Origin: JAPPHA01 sp963664045
GTDB lineage: Bacteria; Pseudomonadota; Alphaproteobacteria; Rhodobacterales; Rhodobacteraceae
Direction: 5' to 3'
Assembly: GCA_963664045.2 (NCBI GenBank)
Contig: CAXXGT010000012.1
Coordinates: forward strand, 310,001-374,000
Length of the DNA stretch: 64,000 bases
Shown: positions 37,806-47,004 of the stretch, one piece after another
Position numbering within the stretch: position 1 is the stretch's first letter
How the letters are laid out: the number at the start of each line of letters is the position of its first letter
Notes under the pieces: model-generated
Databases searched by the model: none
Seen by the model: the letters and a program-made list of their open reading frames with translations, nothing else
Told to the model about the DNA's origin: nothing
Translations under genes and position numbers: made by a program

Positions 37806-38589
37806 CACCCCCGCCCGCCTCCATGCCTTCAATCCACCCGGATTCGCCTTCGCAGTAGCCGGCCTGGCCTTGATCATCACGGCCTTCAACGGCATCGACT
37901 TCGATCTCTACACGATCATTGAAGGCGGACCCCGGTTGACCCGATTGCTCGGACAGATGTGGCCCCTGAACCTTGAGGCCCTGCCGCGACTGTTAAGCTC
38001 GCTCTGGATAACCTTTCTGATGGCGATCTGCGGCACGACGCTCGGTATCGCCGTCAGTCTTCCCTTGGTCCTGTTCGCGGCTCGCAACCTTACGCCTCAT
38101 CCATACATCAGATTTGCCGTTCGCGCTTTCATCGCGCTCTGCCGCACGGTACCGGACCTGATCTGGGCCCTGATCTTCGTGATCGTGGTCGGGCTTGGTC
38201 CGGTCGCGGGGGCCTTGGCGATCATGATGGACAGCATTGGTTTCCTCGGGAAGTTCTTTTCCGAAGCTTCTGAAGAACAGGATCCCGGCCCTCAAGAAGC
38301 CGTCAGGGCGATGGGCGGAAGCCGTCTCGATGTCGCCATGTCGGTCGTATTGCCGAGCGCGATGCCGGCTTTCATCAGCGATGCCTTGTTTGCCATGGAG
38401 AAGGCCGTGCGGGCATCCGTGATCCTGGGACTGGTCGGTGCAGGCGGAATTGGAATCGAGCTCAAAGTCGCGATAGATTTGTTCAAGTACGAAACAGCAG
38501 CGCTGATCATTCTGCTCATTTTCTCGCTCGTGGTTTCGGTGGAACAGGTGAGCAATCGCCTTCGCGCCAAGATATTCGGCGGAGACTAA
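37798..38589 (+). CDS. phnE: Phosphonate ABC transporter, permease (PhnE family)
   Basis: A 263-residue inner-membrane permease with about six hydrophobic helices. The EAA loop that docks on the ATPase is seen as QEAVRAMGGSRLDVAMSVVL. The block ALCRTVPDLIWALIFVIVVG is typical of PhnE. ATG 37798 is preferred over 37792 because GGAG lies 8 bases upstream. It overlaps phnC. Together phnD, phnC and phnE make a complete importer. Confidence 0.9.
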   Translation: MASTPARLHAFNPPGFAFAVAGLALIITAFNGIDFDLYTIIEGGPRLTRLLGQMWPLNLEALPRLLSSLWITFLMAICGTTLGIAVSLPLVLFAARNLTPHPYIRFAVRAFIALCRTVPDLIWALIFVIVVGLGPVAGALAIMMDSIGFLGKFFSEASEEQDPGPQEAVRAMGGSRLDVAMSVVLPSAMPAFISDALFAMEKAVRASVILGLVGAGGIGIELKVAIDLFKYETAALIILLIFSLVVSVEQVSNRLRAKIFGGD

Positions 38590-38752
38590 TTCCAAGAGGC
38601 TCCAACGGTACGCGATACCTTGTTGCAGCGGTAGGATTCGCTGTTGTCGGGTTACTGTGGGTTGGCGCCGATTGCGCGAACAAGGAAACGGCCAGTTCCA
38701 AGGTATTGCGTCGGCGAGATTGAAAACGCGGTTACAGGTGACTTGAAACATT

Positions 38753-39958
38753 GTGGACGCCTCGATGAATCTGCCAGAACGTCGGAAGAAGCGGCGGGTG
38801 CTCGGAACCTGTTGTACAGCCCACGCCGCCCACGATGGGCTGAGCGACATGTTGTACGTGATTCTGCCTGTCCTGGTGGAGCAATTCGGCCTGTCACTGG
38901 CGCAAATTGGAATGATCCGCGGCGCACACCGCACTGCCATGTCGCTCTTTCAGATTCTCGCCGCCCTGCTTGCCGAGCGGCTGGGGGAACGGGTTTTATT
39001 GATCGCCGGCACCGCACTGACCGGAATATTTTTCATTCTCGCAGGCATGTCCTCCGGTTTCTATGCTCTATTGATCCTGCTGTTTCTGGTTGGACTCGGT
39101 CAAGCTGTGCAGCACCCCCTCTGCTCTTCCATTCTCGGTACTGCCTACCGTGGCGGCGGCCATCGCGGCGCCCTCGGCACCTACAATTTCGCCGGCGACG
39201 TTGGCAAATTCATAGTCGCTGGTTCGTGCAGCCTTCTGCTGGCCGCCGGCGTTGCCTGGCAGGTGCCAGCCATCGGATACGGCGTGGTCATGGTGCTGGT
39301 CGCCATATTACTGATGGTCGTCCTCACAAGACTGAACGCAGGCGGCGTACCAACAGCATTACATATGGCGGCGGACAAGGGCTGGGGCATTATCCATCGC
39401 AGAGGATTTGCCTCCCTGTGCGCGATCGCGGCAATCGATAACGGCACGCGAACCGGTTTCCTCACCTTTGTCGTCTTTCTAATGATGGCGAAAGGCGTGC
39501 CTGAAGGCTGGGCGCTTCAGGCCATTCCGGCGCTACTCATAGGCGGAATTGCCGGAAAACTGGCGTGCGGCTATCTGGCTGAGCACTTCGGCGTGATTCG
39601 CATGGTGGTTGTCACAGAGGTGGCGACAGCCGCCGGTATGCTCTTGGTCCTGGTGCTCCCAAATTTCGCTGCGTTTGCTCTTCTTCCCATACTTGGTGTG
39701 GCACTCAACGGGACATCGTCGGTGGTGTACGGTACCGTCGGCGATCTCGTGGAAGGCGACCGCCAATCGAGAGCGTTCGGCCTCATTTACACGCTGGGTA
39801 CAGTATTTGGCGTTGTCACACCGCTGGCTTACGGCATGTTGGGTGACCGGATCGGTATCGAGGCCACCCTGGCGATTGCGTCCCTCCTCGTACTCTTCAC
39901 TTTGCCATTTGCCATGCAATTGCGCTCATCCGTCGCCATTCGGACCACTGCCGCGTGA
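38753..39958 (+). CDS. MFS transporter in the phosphonoacetate operon
   Basis: A 401-residue major facilitator with about twelve hydrophobic segments. It resembles the fosmidomycin-resistance-like (Fsr) MFS branch in HDGLSDMLYVILPVLVEQFG and in the GALGTYNFAGDVGKF block. Its place between phnE and phnA suggests transport of phosphonoacetate or of the product acetate; direction is unknown. GTG 38753 gives the longest frame; ATG 38765 is an equal alternative, and neither has a strong ribosome site. Confidence 0.8.
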   Translation: MDASMNLPERRKKRRVLGTCCTAHAAHDGLSDMLYVILPVLVEQFGLSLAQIGMIRGAHRTAMSLFQILAALLAERLGERVLLIAGTALTGIFFILAGMSSGFYALLILLFLVGLGQAVQHPLCSSILGTAYRGGGHRGALGTYNFAGDVGKFIVAGSCSLLLAAGVAWQVPAIGYGVVMVLVAILLMVVLTRLNAGGVPTALHMAADKGWGIIHRRGFASLCAIAAIDNGTRTGFLTFVVFLMMAKGVPEGWALQAIPALLIGGIAGKLACGYLAEHFGVIRMVVVTEVATAAGMLLVLVLPNFAAFALLPILGVALNGTSSVVYGTVGDLVEGDRQSRAFGLIYTLGTVFGVVTPLAYGMLGDRIGIEATLAIASLLVLFTLPFAMQLRSSVAIRTTAA

Positions 39959-40005
39959 CTGAATGACGTTTGCGAAATTCGAATCCGTGAAAGGAGACCA
40001 AGACA

Positions 40006-41253
40006 ATGTCGAAATCCGCAGTTGAACTAAACGGGCGATCCTATTCATGGCCCAAGGACCCGGTCGTCGGCGTCTGTATCGACGGCTCTGAACCGGGTTA
40101 TATCGAAGAAGCCGTGAAGGCGGGCGTCGCACCGTACTTCGAACGGATCCTCAATGACGGCACCAATAGAATTGCCCATTGTGTCATTCCTTCGTTCACC
40201 AATCCGAACAACATCTCGATCGTCACAGGCTGCCCGCCGGTCGTGCATGGCATCTGCGGGAATTTCTTCTACGACCGGGAAACCGATTCCGAAGTGATGA
40301 TGAACGATCCGAAATTCCTTTGGGTCGAGACGATTTTGAAAGCGTTCCACTCTCGTGGCGCCAAGGTTTGCGCTATCACAGCCAAGGACAAGCTTCGCAA
40401 ACTGTTGGGCGAAGGCCTGGTCTTTGGCGACGGAACGGCGATCAGCTTTTCTGCCGAAACCCCCGAAACGGCGACAATGGACGACCATGGGATTGAAGAT
40501 GTCCTGGGCCTCGTCGGCCTGCCCGTCCCGGACGTCTATTCCGCCGGCCTGTCCGAGTTTGTCTTCGCCGCCGGCGTCAAGACCATGGCGCGGGACCGTC
40601 CGGAACTCATGTACCTCTCGACGACTGATTACATTCAGCACATGTGCGCACCGGGAACACCGGTGGCCAACGCGTTCTATGAGATGATGGACGGTTATCT
40701 GGCACAACTCGACGAGATGGGCTGTATCATCGCCATAACCGCCGATCACGGCATGAATGCCAAGCACGATTCCGACATGCTGCCCGATGTCATCTATCTC
40801 CAGGAATTGCTGGACAATATGTTGGGCGAGGGCAAGGCGCACGTCATTCTTCCGATCACGGATCCCTATGTCGTACATCACGGATCTTTGGGGTCCTTCG
40901 CCGCTGCCTATCTGGTCGACAGTGTTGACCAAGCTGCTCTCCTGGGCCAGCTCCAGGCCATGGAGTGGGTCGATTGCGCCCTTGATCGCGCCACTGGGTG
41001 CGAACGTTTCGAGTTGCCTGAAGATCGGGTAGGTGACATCATTGTCATATCGACAAAGCAAAAAGTGATTGGAACCACTCGCGAGCGGCATGATCTTTCG
41101 GTTCTCAAAGAGCCACTTCGATGTCATGGCGGCTTGACAGAGCAGAAAGTTCCGTTGCTGATGAATCGCAAGATCGATCTTCCGGACAGTGCGCATCTAC
41201 GGAACTTTGACATATACGATCTTGCCTTGAATCACGTTCTCGAGGCGACGTAG
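40006..41253 (+). CDS. phnA: Phosphonoacetate hydrolase
   Basis: A 415-residue alkaline-phosphatase-superfamily enzyme that cleaves the C-P bond of phosphonoacetate to acetate and phosphate. The two-metal site is complete: Asp26 in VCIDGSEP, nucleophile Thr65 in SFTNPNN, an Asp/His pair in STTDYIQH, the DHG of ITADHGMN, and the late His of RCHGGLTEQ. AAAGGAGACC precedes ATG 40006. Placement beside a phosphonate importer and a LysR regulator matches known phosphonoacetate loci. Intact. Confidence 0.92.
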   Translation: MSKSAVELNGRSYSWPKDPVVGVCIDGSEPGYIEEAVKAGVAPYFERILNDGTNRIAHCVIPSFTNPNNISIVTGCPPVVHGICGNFFYDRETDSEVMMNDPKFLWVETILKAFHSRGAKVCAITAKDKLRKLLGEGLVFGDGTAISFSAETPETATMDDHGIEDVLGLVGLPVPDVYSAGLSEFVFAAGVKTMARDRPELMYLSTTDYIQHMCAPGTPVANAFYEMMDGYLAQLDEMGCIIAITADHGMNAKHDSDMLPDVIYLQELLDNMLGEGKAHVILPITDPYVVHHGSLGSFAAAYLVDSVDQAALLGQLQAMEWVDCALDRATGCERFELPEDRVGDIIVISTKQKVIGTTRERHDLSVLKEPLRCHGGLTEQKVPLLMNRKIDLPDSAHLRNFDIYDLALNHVLEAT

Positions 41254-41805
41254 CTTCGGACATGCTTGCCTGAACCGTGAGATCCCGGCATGGGCGGTGC
41301 GAGAACTCGCAGCATCTTTACCGTGTCCTCCCCATCGATCCGGAACCGATGTGGTCGAGAACAGTAGCGCGCCGTTCGTGAGAATCCTGCCGTCCGCCTT
41401 GCAACTCAATGGGCTCGACGGTCGCACAGCGCTCAAGTCGGGATCTCCTTGCGCATGCCCACGATCGTGTGCGGGTCACTGTCGATACCGGCGGCGTTCA
41501 GGGGCCCCTGCAACCGTGCCACCTTCTTTTCCAGCTTGCGCAGGTTCCGCGCACTCCGGCTACGGTGAAGCTCCTTCAGCGCCGCGCGCACCGCGGCAAG
41601 CTTCTCGCGGTTGCTCTCGAAGACCCCGCGCAGTCGGTTGAGATCGCTAAGGGTCCGTCCGAGAATTATCGAATCGGTTGTGTGATCTGAGGTTTCGCTG
41701 GGTTTTGAGAAGATGTGTTGTGTTGTGCCGCGCTTTGGTCGTGGCGCGGTCGCGCTTTCGATACGCGGGATTCCGTCTCGGTGAATTTTCGTCCATATTT
41801 GTTGG
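41254..41805. other. Region after phnA with an unrecognised small frame on the minus strand
   Basis: About 550 bases. A minus-strand frame (41433-41837) encodes a charged helical stretch (NREKLAAVRAALKELHRSRS, RKLEKKVARLQ) that could be a coiled coil, but I recognise no family and the upstream part overlaps a transposase remnant. Probably decayed mobile-element sequence. Confidence 0.25.
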
Positions 41806-41991
41806 ATGGAACGGATTGACGACAAACAGATGGACATTGTCCGTGCTCGGTTCGAGACCCTGTCGCCGCATCTTGACGAGAAGGGCCGCCGCCTTCTGGC
41901 GGCATTCGAGGCCCGAAGCCTGGGTTACGGCGGAACGTCCCGGGTCTCGGAGGTGACTGGCATGGCCCGCTCGACGATCGGGCGGGTGTTG
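41806..41991 (+). pseudogene. ISAzo13-like transposase, N-terminal fragment
   Basis: The first ~62 residues (RARFETLSPHLDEKGRRLLA, then ARSLGYGGTSRVSEVTGMARSTIGRV) match the N-terminal helix-turn-helix part of ISAzo13-family transposases. The match breaks off abruptly at 41991 and the DDE domain is missing. The break marks the left border of the large mobile region. Not functional. Confidence 0.6.
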
Positions 41992-42005
41992 TTTCCCACT
42001 TTATG

Positions 42006-42173
42006 CCAGCACAGAATTCCCAGATTGATCTGGCTGCTTCATATCGGAATAATTTGACGTGGACGTTCTGGTGCCTTGAAACAATGCCTTCACATCAGCC
42101 AGTTACGCTGGTTCAGAATGTCTGCTTGGAAAGGAAAACTGTGGGATCAGCGGCCAGATTAATTTGAGAATGT
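42006..42173. other. Left end region of transposon copy A
   Basis: About 170 bases downstream of the RepA-like gene with no frame. The terminus of transposon copy A should lie here or just left, but I could not find a matching inverted repeat near 53 kb. Confidence 0.3.
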
Positions 42174-42800
42174 TCATGCTTTGTCCGTCGACATAAACAG
42201 AGAAATAACATTGGCCTGCGCACGGGGCGCGGCCTCCCTGACGCGCAGGGCCGGGCCGTGTTCGCATGTCGCGAGCTCGAGTTCGATGTCGTCCCGGGCG
42301 GGGGCGGCGCGGTGTTCGACACTCATGAAGATCTGCTGGCGGCGACGGCGGACGTAGACCATGCTGTCGCACCATGCGAAGAGTTCCCCGGAGCCGCGCA
42401 GCGCCTGTCCTGCCCGTGCGGCGCCACTCTTGCGGGCGTGGTGGACGACCAGGACGGCGGTTTCGAACTGTCGCTGGAGGCCGCGGAGGAAGGCGAGGAT
42501 GGGCGCGATCTCGCCGGCCGCATTCTCGTCGACGCCATGGAGCCGGACCAGCGGGTCGAGGATGAGGATGCGGGGCCGGGCCTGGCTGACGGCGGGCGAT
42601 GTCGAGGGCCAGGAAGGTCTTGCCGCATTTGGGTTCTCCCCCGAGGATTCCGACAGCCTGTTCGCCCCACAGGGTGTCGACCAGCCAGTCCTGCCGGCGC
42701 TGGCGGTCCTCGAGTTCGCCTGTGTTGTTTTGAACGAAGGCCGCTCACGCGGCCAGTTGTGATGCTTCCCCGGTTTCCCTTTTTTGGATCGCGGCTTCAT
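42174..42800 (-). pseudogene. RepA-like AAA ATPase (AAA_25) of transposon copy A, frameshifted and internally deleted
   Basis: The gene starts MKPRSKKGKPGKHH, with its ATG inside the reconstructed stop of the TOPRIM gene (ATGA). It then shifts frame: the Walker A part (VGILGGEPKCGKTFLALDIA) lies in another frame, and the Walker B half (PRILILDPLVRLHGVDENAA, then AVLVVHHARK) in the first frame again. About 70 residues usual between the two are missing. RepA/DnaB-like ATPases of this type are hexameric helicases. Its place after a TOPRIM/CHC2-like protein suggests a replication module. Not functional here. Confidence 0.7.
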
Positions 42801-42906
42801 TTTCTGCGTTGATACGCAGGTTGTGGGTTTCCCATGACCTCGGGTTGGTGCTCAATCTCCCCGGTGCCCCGGATGTTCGGGGCCATTGCCAACCAGGGAG
42901 ATGAGC

Positions 42907-43764
42907 ATGAATGTCAAGATATCGCCAGCCCGCAGGAAGATGATCGAGGTGATGACCTTGAAAGGTCTGTCGCCGGGTACGCTGGACAATTACCAGCGCA
43001 GCGTCAGCACCCTCGCGCGCCATTACGCTCGGGCGCCGCAGGACCTGTCTGCCGACGAGATCAGTGCCTGGGTGATCGCCCGGATCGATCGGGGGCTGTG
43101 TCCACGCACCACCAATGGCGACGTCTCGGCCCTGCGCCTGTTCTACAGTGACGCGATGGGCCAGCCCGAGAAGGTCGCGGGCCTGCATTGCCGCAAGGTC
43201 CCCGACCGTCTGCCTCGTTCCATTCCCGAAGCCGACGTCGAACTCCTGATCGCGGGGATCAACGACCTGCGCTATCGCACCGCGACCCTGACCGCCTATG
43301 GCGCCGGCCTGCGGATCTCCGAGGTGGTGGCGCTGCAGGTCGGCGACATCAGGAGTGAGGAAGGACTGCTCCATATCCGTAGCGGCAAGGGCGGCCACGA
43401 ACGCATGGCCCATCTGCCCGACCCGGTGCTCCAGACGCTGAGGCGGTACTGGAGAAACACCTGGCCGCGGCCCACGACCTGGCTGTTCTACGGCAAAAGC
43501 CCCGACAGGCCGATCACCGCCGAGAGCTTGCGCACCGCCTTCAACAGGGGCCGCGACCGAGCCGGGCTCGATCGCGGCATCAGCTTCCACTGTTTGCGCC
43601 ACGCGGTCGCAACCCATGTGCATGAACGCGGGGCGCCGATCAGTGTGGTCCAGGATCTTCTCGGACACAAGTCCCCGGATGCGACACGCGTCTACGCCCG
43701 GACCACCGGGACCATGTTCCGCAAACTCGATCACCCGGTGGCCGGCTTCGCCAGCGCCGTCTGA
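42907..43764 (+). CDS. Tyrosine recombinase of the IS91-type element
   Basis: A 285-residue phage-integrase-family recombinase. The N-terminal SAM-like core-binding domain (LKGLSPGTLDNYQRSVSTLA) is followed by the catalytic domain: Arg in GAGLRISEVVAL, HxxR in FHCLRHAVATH, and the LGHKSPDATRVYAR block with the nucleophile Tyr. Many IS91 relatives carry such a gene just before tnpA. ATG 42907 follows AGGGAG. The stop is directly followed by the tnpA start. All catalytic residues appear present. Confidence 0.88.
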   Translation: MNVKISPARRKMIEVMTLKGLSPGTLDNYQRSVSTLARHYARAPQDLSADEISAWVIARIDRGLCPRTTNGDVSALRLFYSDAMGQPEKVAGLHCRKVPDRLPRSIPEADVELLIAGINDLRYRTATLTAYGAGLRISEVVALQVGDIRSEEGLLHIRSGKGGHERMAHLPDPVLQTLRRYWRNTWPRPTTWLFYGKSPDRPITAESLRTAFNRGRDRAGLDRGISFHCLRHAVATHVHERGAPISVVQDLLGHKSPDATRVYARTTGTMFRKLDHPVAGFASAV

Positions 43765-43767
43765 GCG

Positions 43768-45003
43768 GTGGCCGACAACAGGCCCGGCGTGGCGGACATC
43801 TTCCGCCAGGCCGGGCCCGCATTCCGTGCGCGCTTCGCGGGCGCTCTCGACGCTGTTGCGCTGAAGGTCATGGACTGTATCGCGTGCTGCCGGACGGCGG
43901 TGCTCGGCGGCACCGTCTACCAGTGCACCGATTGCGGTCATGTGCATGGCGTCTGGAAGTCCTGCGGCAACCGCCACTGTCCCTCCTGCCAGGGCGCGGC
44001 CGCGCACAAGTGGATGGAGAAACAGGCAGCCTGCATCCTGCCGGTTCCCTGTTTCCACATCGTCTTCACCCTGCCGCGGCCGATCGCCCGGATCGCACTG
44101 CAGAACCGCAAGACGGTCTTCAACATCCTCTTCCGCACCGCCGCCGAGACCCTGAAGACCATCAGCGCCGATCCCCGGCGCTTCGGGGCCAGGATCGGCG
44201 GCACCGCGGTGCTGCACACCTGGAACCAGAAGATGGAATGGCACCCCCACCTGCACTGCCTGGTGCCCAATGGCGGCTTCGACACAACCACCGGGCAGTG
44301 GAAGGCCGGAAGCGACAGCTTCTTCGCACCCGTCAAGGTGCTCGCAAGCTTCTTCCGACGACGCGTCCTCGAGGAACTCGCAAAGGCCCATGCCAGGCAG
44401 GAACTGGAGTTCCACGGCTCAATCGCCCACCTCGCCTGTCCCCGCGCCTTCGCCCGGGTGCTGAAGCAGGCCCGAAAGCTCAACTGGAACGTCTACGCCA
44501 AGCCCCCGTTCAACGGACCCGCGGCGGTGATCCGGTACCTCTCGCGCTATACACACCGCATCGCAATCTCCGATGCCAGGATCCTGTCCCTCGACGACGA
44601 CACCGTCACCTTCCGCTGCCGCAAGCCGACAGCGAAAGTCGGCGACAGGCCGTCATACGGAACCATGACCCTGAGCGTCGATCAGTTCATACGTCGATTC
44701 CTGATGCATCGAATCCCGGCAGGCTTCCACCGCATCCGGCACTTCGGCATCCTCGCAAACGCCTGCCGGGCCAGGACCCTCGAGGCCGTACCGGAAGCCG
44801 GCCGCCACGAACCCCCACATGCAGCCGGTGACGAAACCGGAACCGGGGAGACGGACAGGCCGGATGCCCCGGCCTGTCCGAATTGCGGCAAACCCTCCAG
44901 GCCCGTCCTGACCATCCGAAGAAACCCCACCGACCGGGAGGTGGCCAAGGCAATGGAGATCATCCGAAAACGCGGCCCTCCCCGTCCTCACGAAACGACA
45001 TGA
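43768..45003 (+). CDS. IS91-family transposase (HUH, Y1/Y2 type)
   Basis: A 411-residue rolling-circle transposase. The N-terminal zinc-binding part has CTDCGHVH and CGNRHCPSC; the HUH metal site is in WHPHLHCLVPNGG; the catalytic-Tyr block is RYLSRYTHRIAISD. A second zinc-ribbon-like CPNCGKPS lies near the C-terminus. It starts with GTG 3 bases after the recombinase stop. It would nick one strand and move by rolling-circle transfer. Intact. Confidence 0.9.
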   Translation: MADNRPGVADIFRQAGPAFRARFAGALDAVALKVMDCIACCRTAVLGGTVYQCTDCGHVHGVWKSCGNRHCPSCQGAAAHKWMEKQAACILPVPCFHIVFTLPRPIARIALQNRKTVFNILFRTAAETLKTISADPRRFGARIGGTAVLHTWNQKMEWHPHLHCLVPNGGFDTTTGQWKAGSDSFFAPVKVLASFFRRRVLEELAKAHARQELEFHGSIAHLACPRAFARVLKQARKLNWNVYAKPPFNGPAAVIRYLSRYTHRIAISDARILSLDDDTVTFRCRKPTAKVGDRPSYGTMTLSVDQFIRRFLMHRIPAGFHRIRHFGILANACRARTLEAVPEAGRHEPPHAAGDETGTGETDRPDAPACPNCGKPSRPVLTIRRNPTDREVAKAMEIIRKRGPPRPHETT

Positions 45004-45384
45004 AGACAACGCCAGAAAGCATGCAGCATATCCAGCGGCCCCGGGACCGCCACGGGCCCGCTCGTGCCCGTCGCGCCGAACCGACCCAAACGGCGCGAAA
45101 TGTCGCCGTCTCCGGACCCGATACTACCACCGGAGACAGGCCAGACGCTCAGTTCGGGACATGCGGTCCCCGAAGATCCCCCGCATCAAACGGGATCAAC
45201 CGGCCAGGCTGAAAACCCCGAATCAACTTTCTACAAGAGGCCAAGGTCGCGCCAGGCGCGGCTTCGTTCAAACCGGCTTAGTGTCGGCGTTTCAGCCAAC
45301 ACTAACCAAGATATTTCGATCTGGATTGGCGCGGATTTCCCGCGTTATTTCATCCGGTCCGGGACGGTTCTTCCCACTTTGTGC

Positions 45385-46095
45385 TGACCTGACTTGAAGG
45401 GTCTCCGGGACCGTCACTGGTTCTGCCTGGTGTCGGTTCGTGGTTGTTTTCTCGCCCTGTCAGGATGTCATTCCAGTCCTTGACGTCACCGTCACCGCCT
45501 GGGCGCATGCGCCGGACGGTGGGATCTTGCCTTTCGAGCATTGTGGCGGCCAGGTCTCCGGCCTGGTCGGCGTCATATCCACAGAAGACGGCCTCGAGCT
45601 GGAACCTGTTGATCCATTCCGGCATTCTGCCGGTGGCTCCGGCGGTGGAGATGACGATGTCGATCCGTGCCTCCTCGTCGAGGGTCCATGCCGAGAGGGC
45701 GTCGATGGCTCCCTCGACGAGGAGCGCGGATTTGGGGGCTGCCTGTCGCGCGATCCAGAAGCCGCCGTTGGCCTTTCGGCTTCCCGGCGCCATGGCCCTG
45801 AAGGGTCGGTCGGGGCGGGTCCCGACCAGTTCGGCGCCGGTTTTCCTGCGCTCCCGGTTGCGGCAGGTGAAGACTGCGTTGGCGCGGTTGTCGGCGCCGA
45901 GGACGCCGATACGCCTGCAGTGTTCGATCAGCCCTGGATCGAGCCCCCGGTTCTGGTGGAGGTAGCGGTGCACCCGCGCCCATGTCCGGTCTTCGGAGAG
46001 GCCCGGGGTTCGGTCTCCGGTGCATGGGTTGCGGGACGGGAACCCTTCGAGGTGCTGGAGCGCGTGAAGGAAGCTGCACCCCTCGGCATGTCGGC
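45385..46095 (-). pseudogene. TOPRIM protein of transposon copy A, C-terminal fragment
   Basis: Minus-strand frame from HAEGCSFLHALQHLEGFPSR to the IS91 border. It contains AMAPGSRKANGGFWI, the TOPRIM Glu block LLVEGAIDALSAW and the Asp block VFCGYDADQAGDLAATML, then KDWNDIL. It aligns block by block with the copy-B protein. The N-terminal piece is at 47750-47962, separated by an insertion of about 1.65 kb. The last 14 codons lie beyond the IS91 element and end at 42797. TOPRIM domains serve primases and topoisomerases; with the CHC2-like N-terminus a primase-like role is inferred. Confidence 0.75.
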
Positions 46096-46107
46096 GGTTT
46101 TTAGAAA

Positions 46108-46134
46108 GCGCGGGATTTTGGCGGTAAACCGCGC
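46108..46134 (+). repeat. Hairpin, left member of an inverted pair
   Basis: GCGCGG, 15 bases, CCGCGC, flanked by A-rich and T-rich runs. The reverse complement of 46978-47004 has the same stems, the same loop length and 9 of 15 loop bases in common. On the plus strand the T-run after it makes it terminator-like. Confidence 0.6.
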
Positions 46135-46171
46135 TTTTTCGGGATGGGTCTGCTGTCCTTTGGCGACGGGA

Positions 46172-46651
46172 TCACCCGTTTCCTCGCCATTTGGGTCGAT
46201 ATCGCATCTCTTCGGCCACCAGTTGGGGGCAGGGCCGGCTGCATCGGGCGCATCGAGGGAACGATTCACCCGGCCGAACCGCCCCAGGCAGGCGGCCGGC
46301 CGCGGTCGCGGAACCATGGTCCGTTACGAAACGTACCGACGGCGGTGCCCGGCTGGCGGTGGCAGCGGACCCCATGCCGGCTCGTGCCGGCTGCGCGTGT
46401 TGCATCCGATGCAGCTGCTGGCGCCGACGGTTGTTCTCCAGACCACGCGCGCTCGCCGCATACCGGCGGTTCGATTCGCGGCGACGTTCGCGACGTCCCT
46501 GCTCGCTGCAGGATTTCGAACAGTACTGGTGGCCGCGGTCGCAGGACCTGCACAGGACGACCTGACGCCCGCACAGACAGCAATAGAAGAGCCGACCCTC
46601 AAGACACATCCGCCATCTCCGCCACACGAGGGCATCCGGACAGCCAGTCAC
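46172..46651 (-). pseudogene. Cys-rich zinc-binding small protein, probable remnant
   Basis: Residues ~18-65 hold a Cys-rich block (FYCCLCGRQVVLCRSCDRGH, then QYCSKSCSEQGRRERRRES) followed by an Arg-rich helix. Small proteins of this shape occur beside DDE-transposon genes in proteobacteria, but I cannot name the family with certainty. After ~residue 75 the sequence looks random, and no good ribosome site is present, so it is probably decayed. It lies between the two inverted hairpins. Confidence 0.4.
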
Positions 46652-46977
46652 CTGAAATCAGGCAGAAACCTGCCCGTTGCGCCGGCGCCTCATCGCCCTG
46701 TCTCCCGGTGAGGGCTTACCAGCTGATCGGTGCCATGGCCACGGCGTGGCGATCGACGGGCCTTCAGGCACCGGCCGCCATGCCCGCATCTGCACAAGCG
46801 CTCGGGACCGACCCGTTCAGGGCGTCGCCGCCCTCACGGCGAAGTTCACCCAAACGTGCCGCGGGTGCGGACGGCCGGATCGGTGCCACGACCGTGCTCT
46901 CAGGACAAGCGACATGAGACCGGGCGACGGCGCCGACAGGAGCCGTACAATAGGGAAAGGAAACGATCCTGAAAAAA

Positions 46978-47004
46978 GCGCGGCGAATCGCCAGAATTCC
47001 GCGC
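46978..47004 (-). repeat. Hairpin, right member of an inverted pair
   Basis: GCGCGG, 15 bases, CCGCGC in inverted orientation to the hairpin at 46108-46134. Together they bracket about 900 bases holding the Cys-rich remnant and could be the termini of a small mobile element. Confidence 0.6.

Larger units (their letters stand above)
42841..45384 (+). mobile_element. IS91-type element with accompanying tyrosine recombinase
   Basis: The 2544-bp element holds a tyrosine recombinase and an IS91 (HUH) transposase in tandem. It is flanked by TGACCT on both sides (42835-42840 and 45385-45390). Removing it with one copy of TGACCT restores the 3' end of the minus-strand TOPRIM gene, whose stop then overlaps the repA ATG by 4 nt. 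Classic IS91 elements make no target duplication, so the repeat is either a recombination core or coincidence. No inverted repeats were seen, as expected for this family. Confidence 0.75.

Noticed and set aside
41806..42057. Small standalone regulator of 83 residues
   Set aside because: The first part matches the N-terminus of ISAzo13-like transposases and the tail is read-through into unrelated sequence.
42745..44415. Long open frame on the minus strand across the IS91-type element
   Set aside because: It is the antisense of the recombinase and transposase genes, has no family match, and arises from high GC at third codon positions.
46978..47004. Rho-independent terminator reading of the hairpin near 47 kb
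   Set aside because: The better explanation is an inverted partner of the hairpin at 46108-46134; no gene ends just before it.
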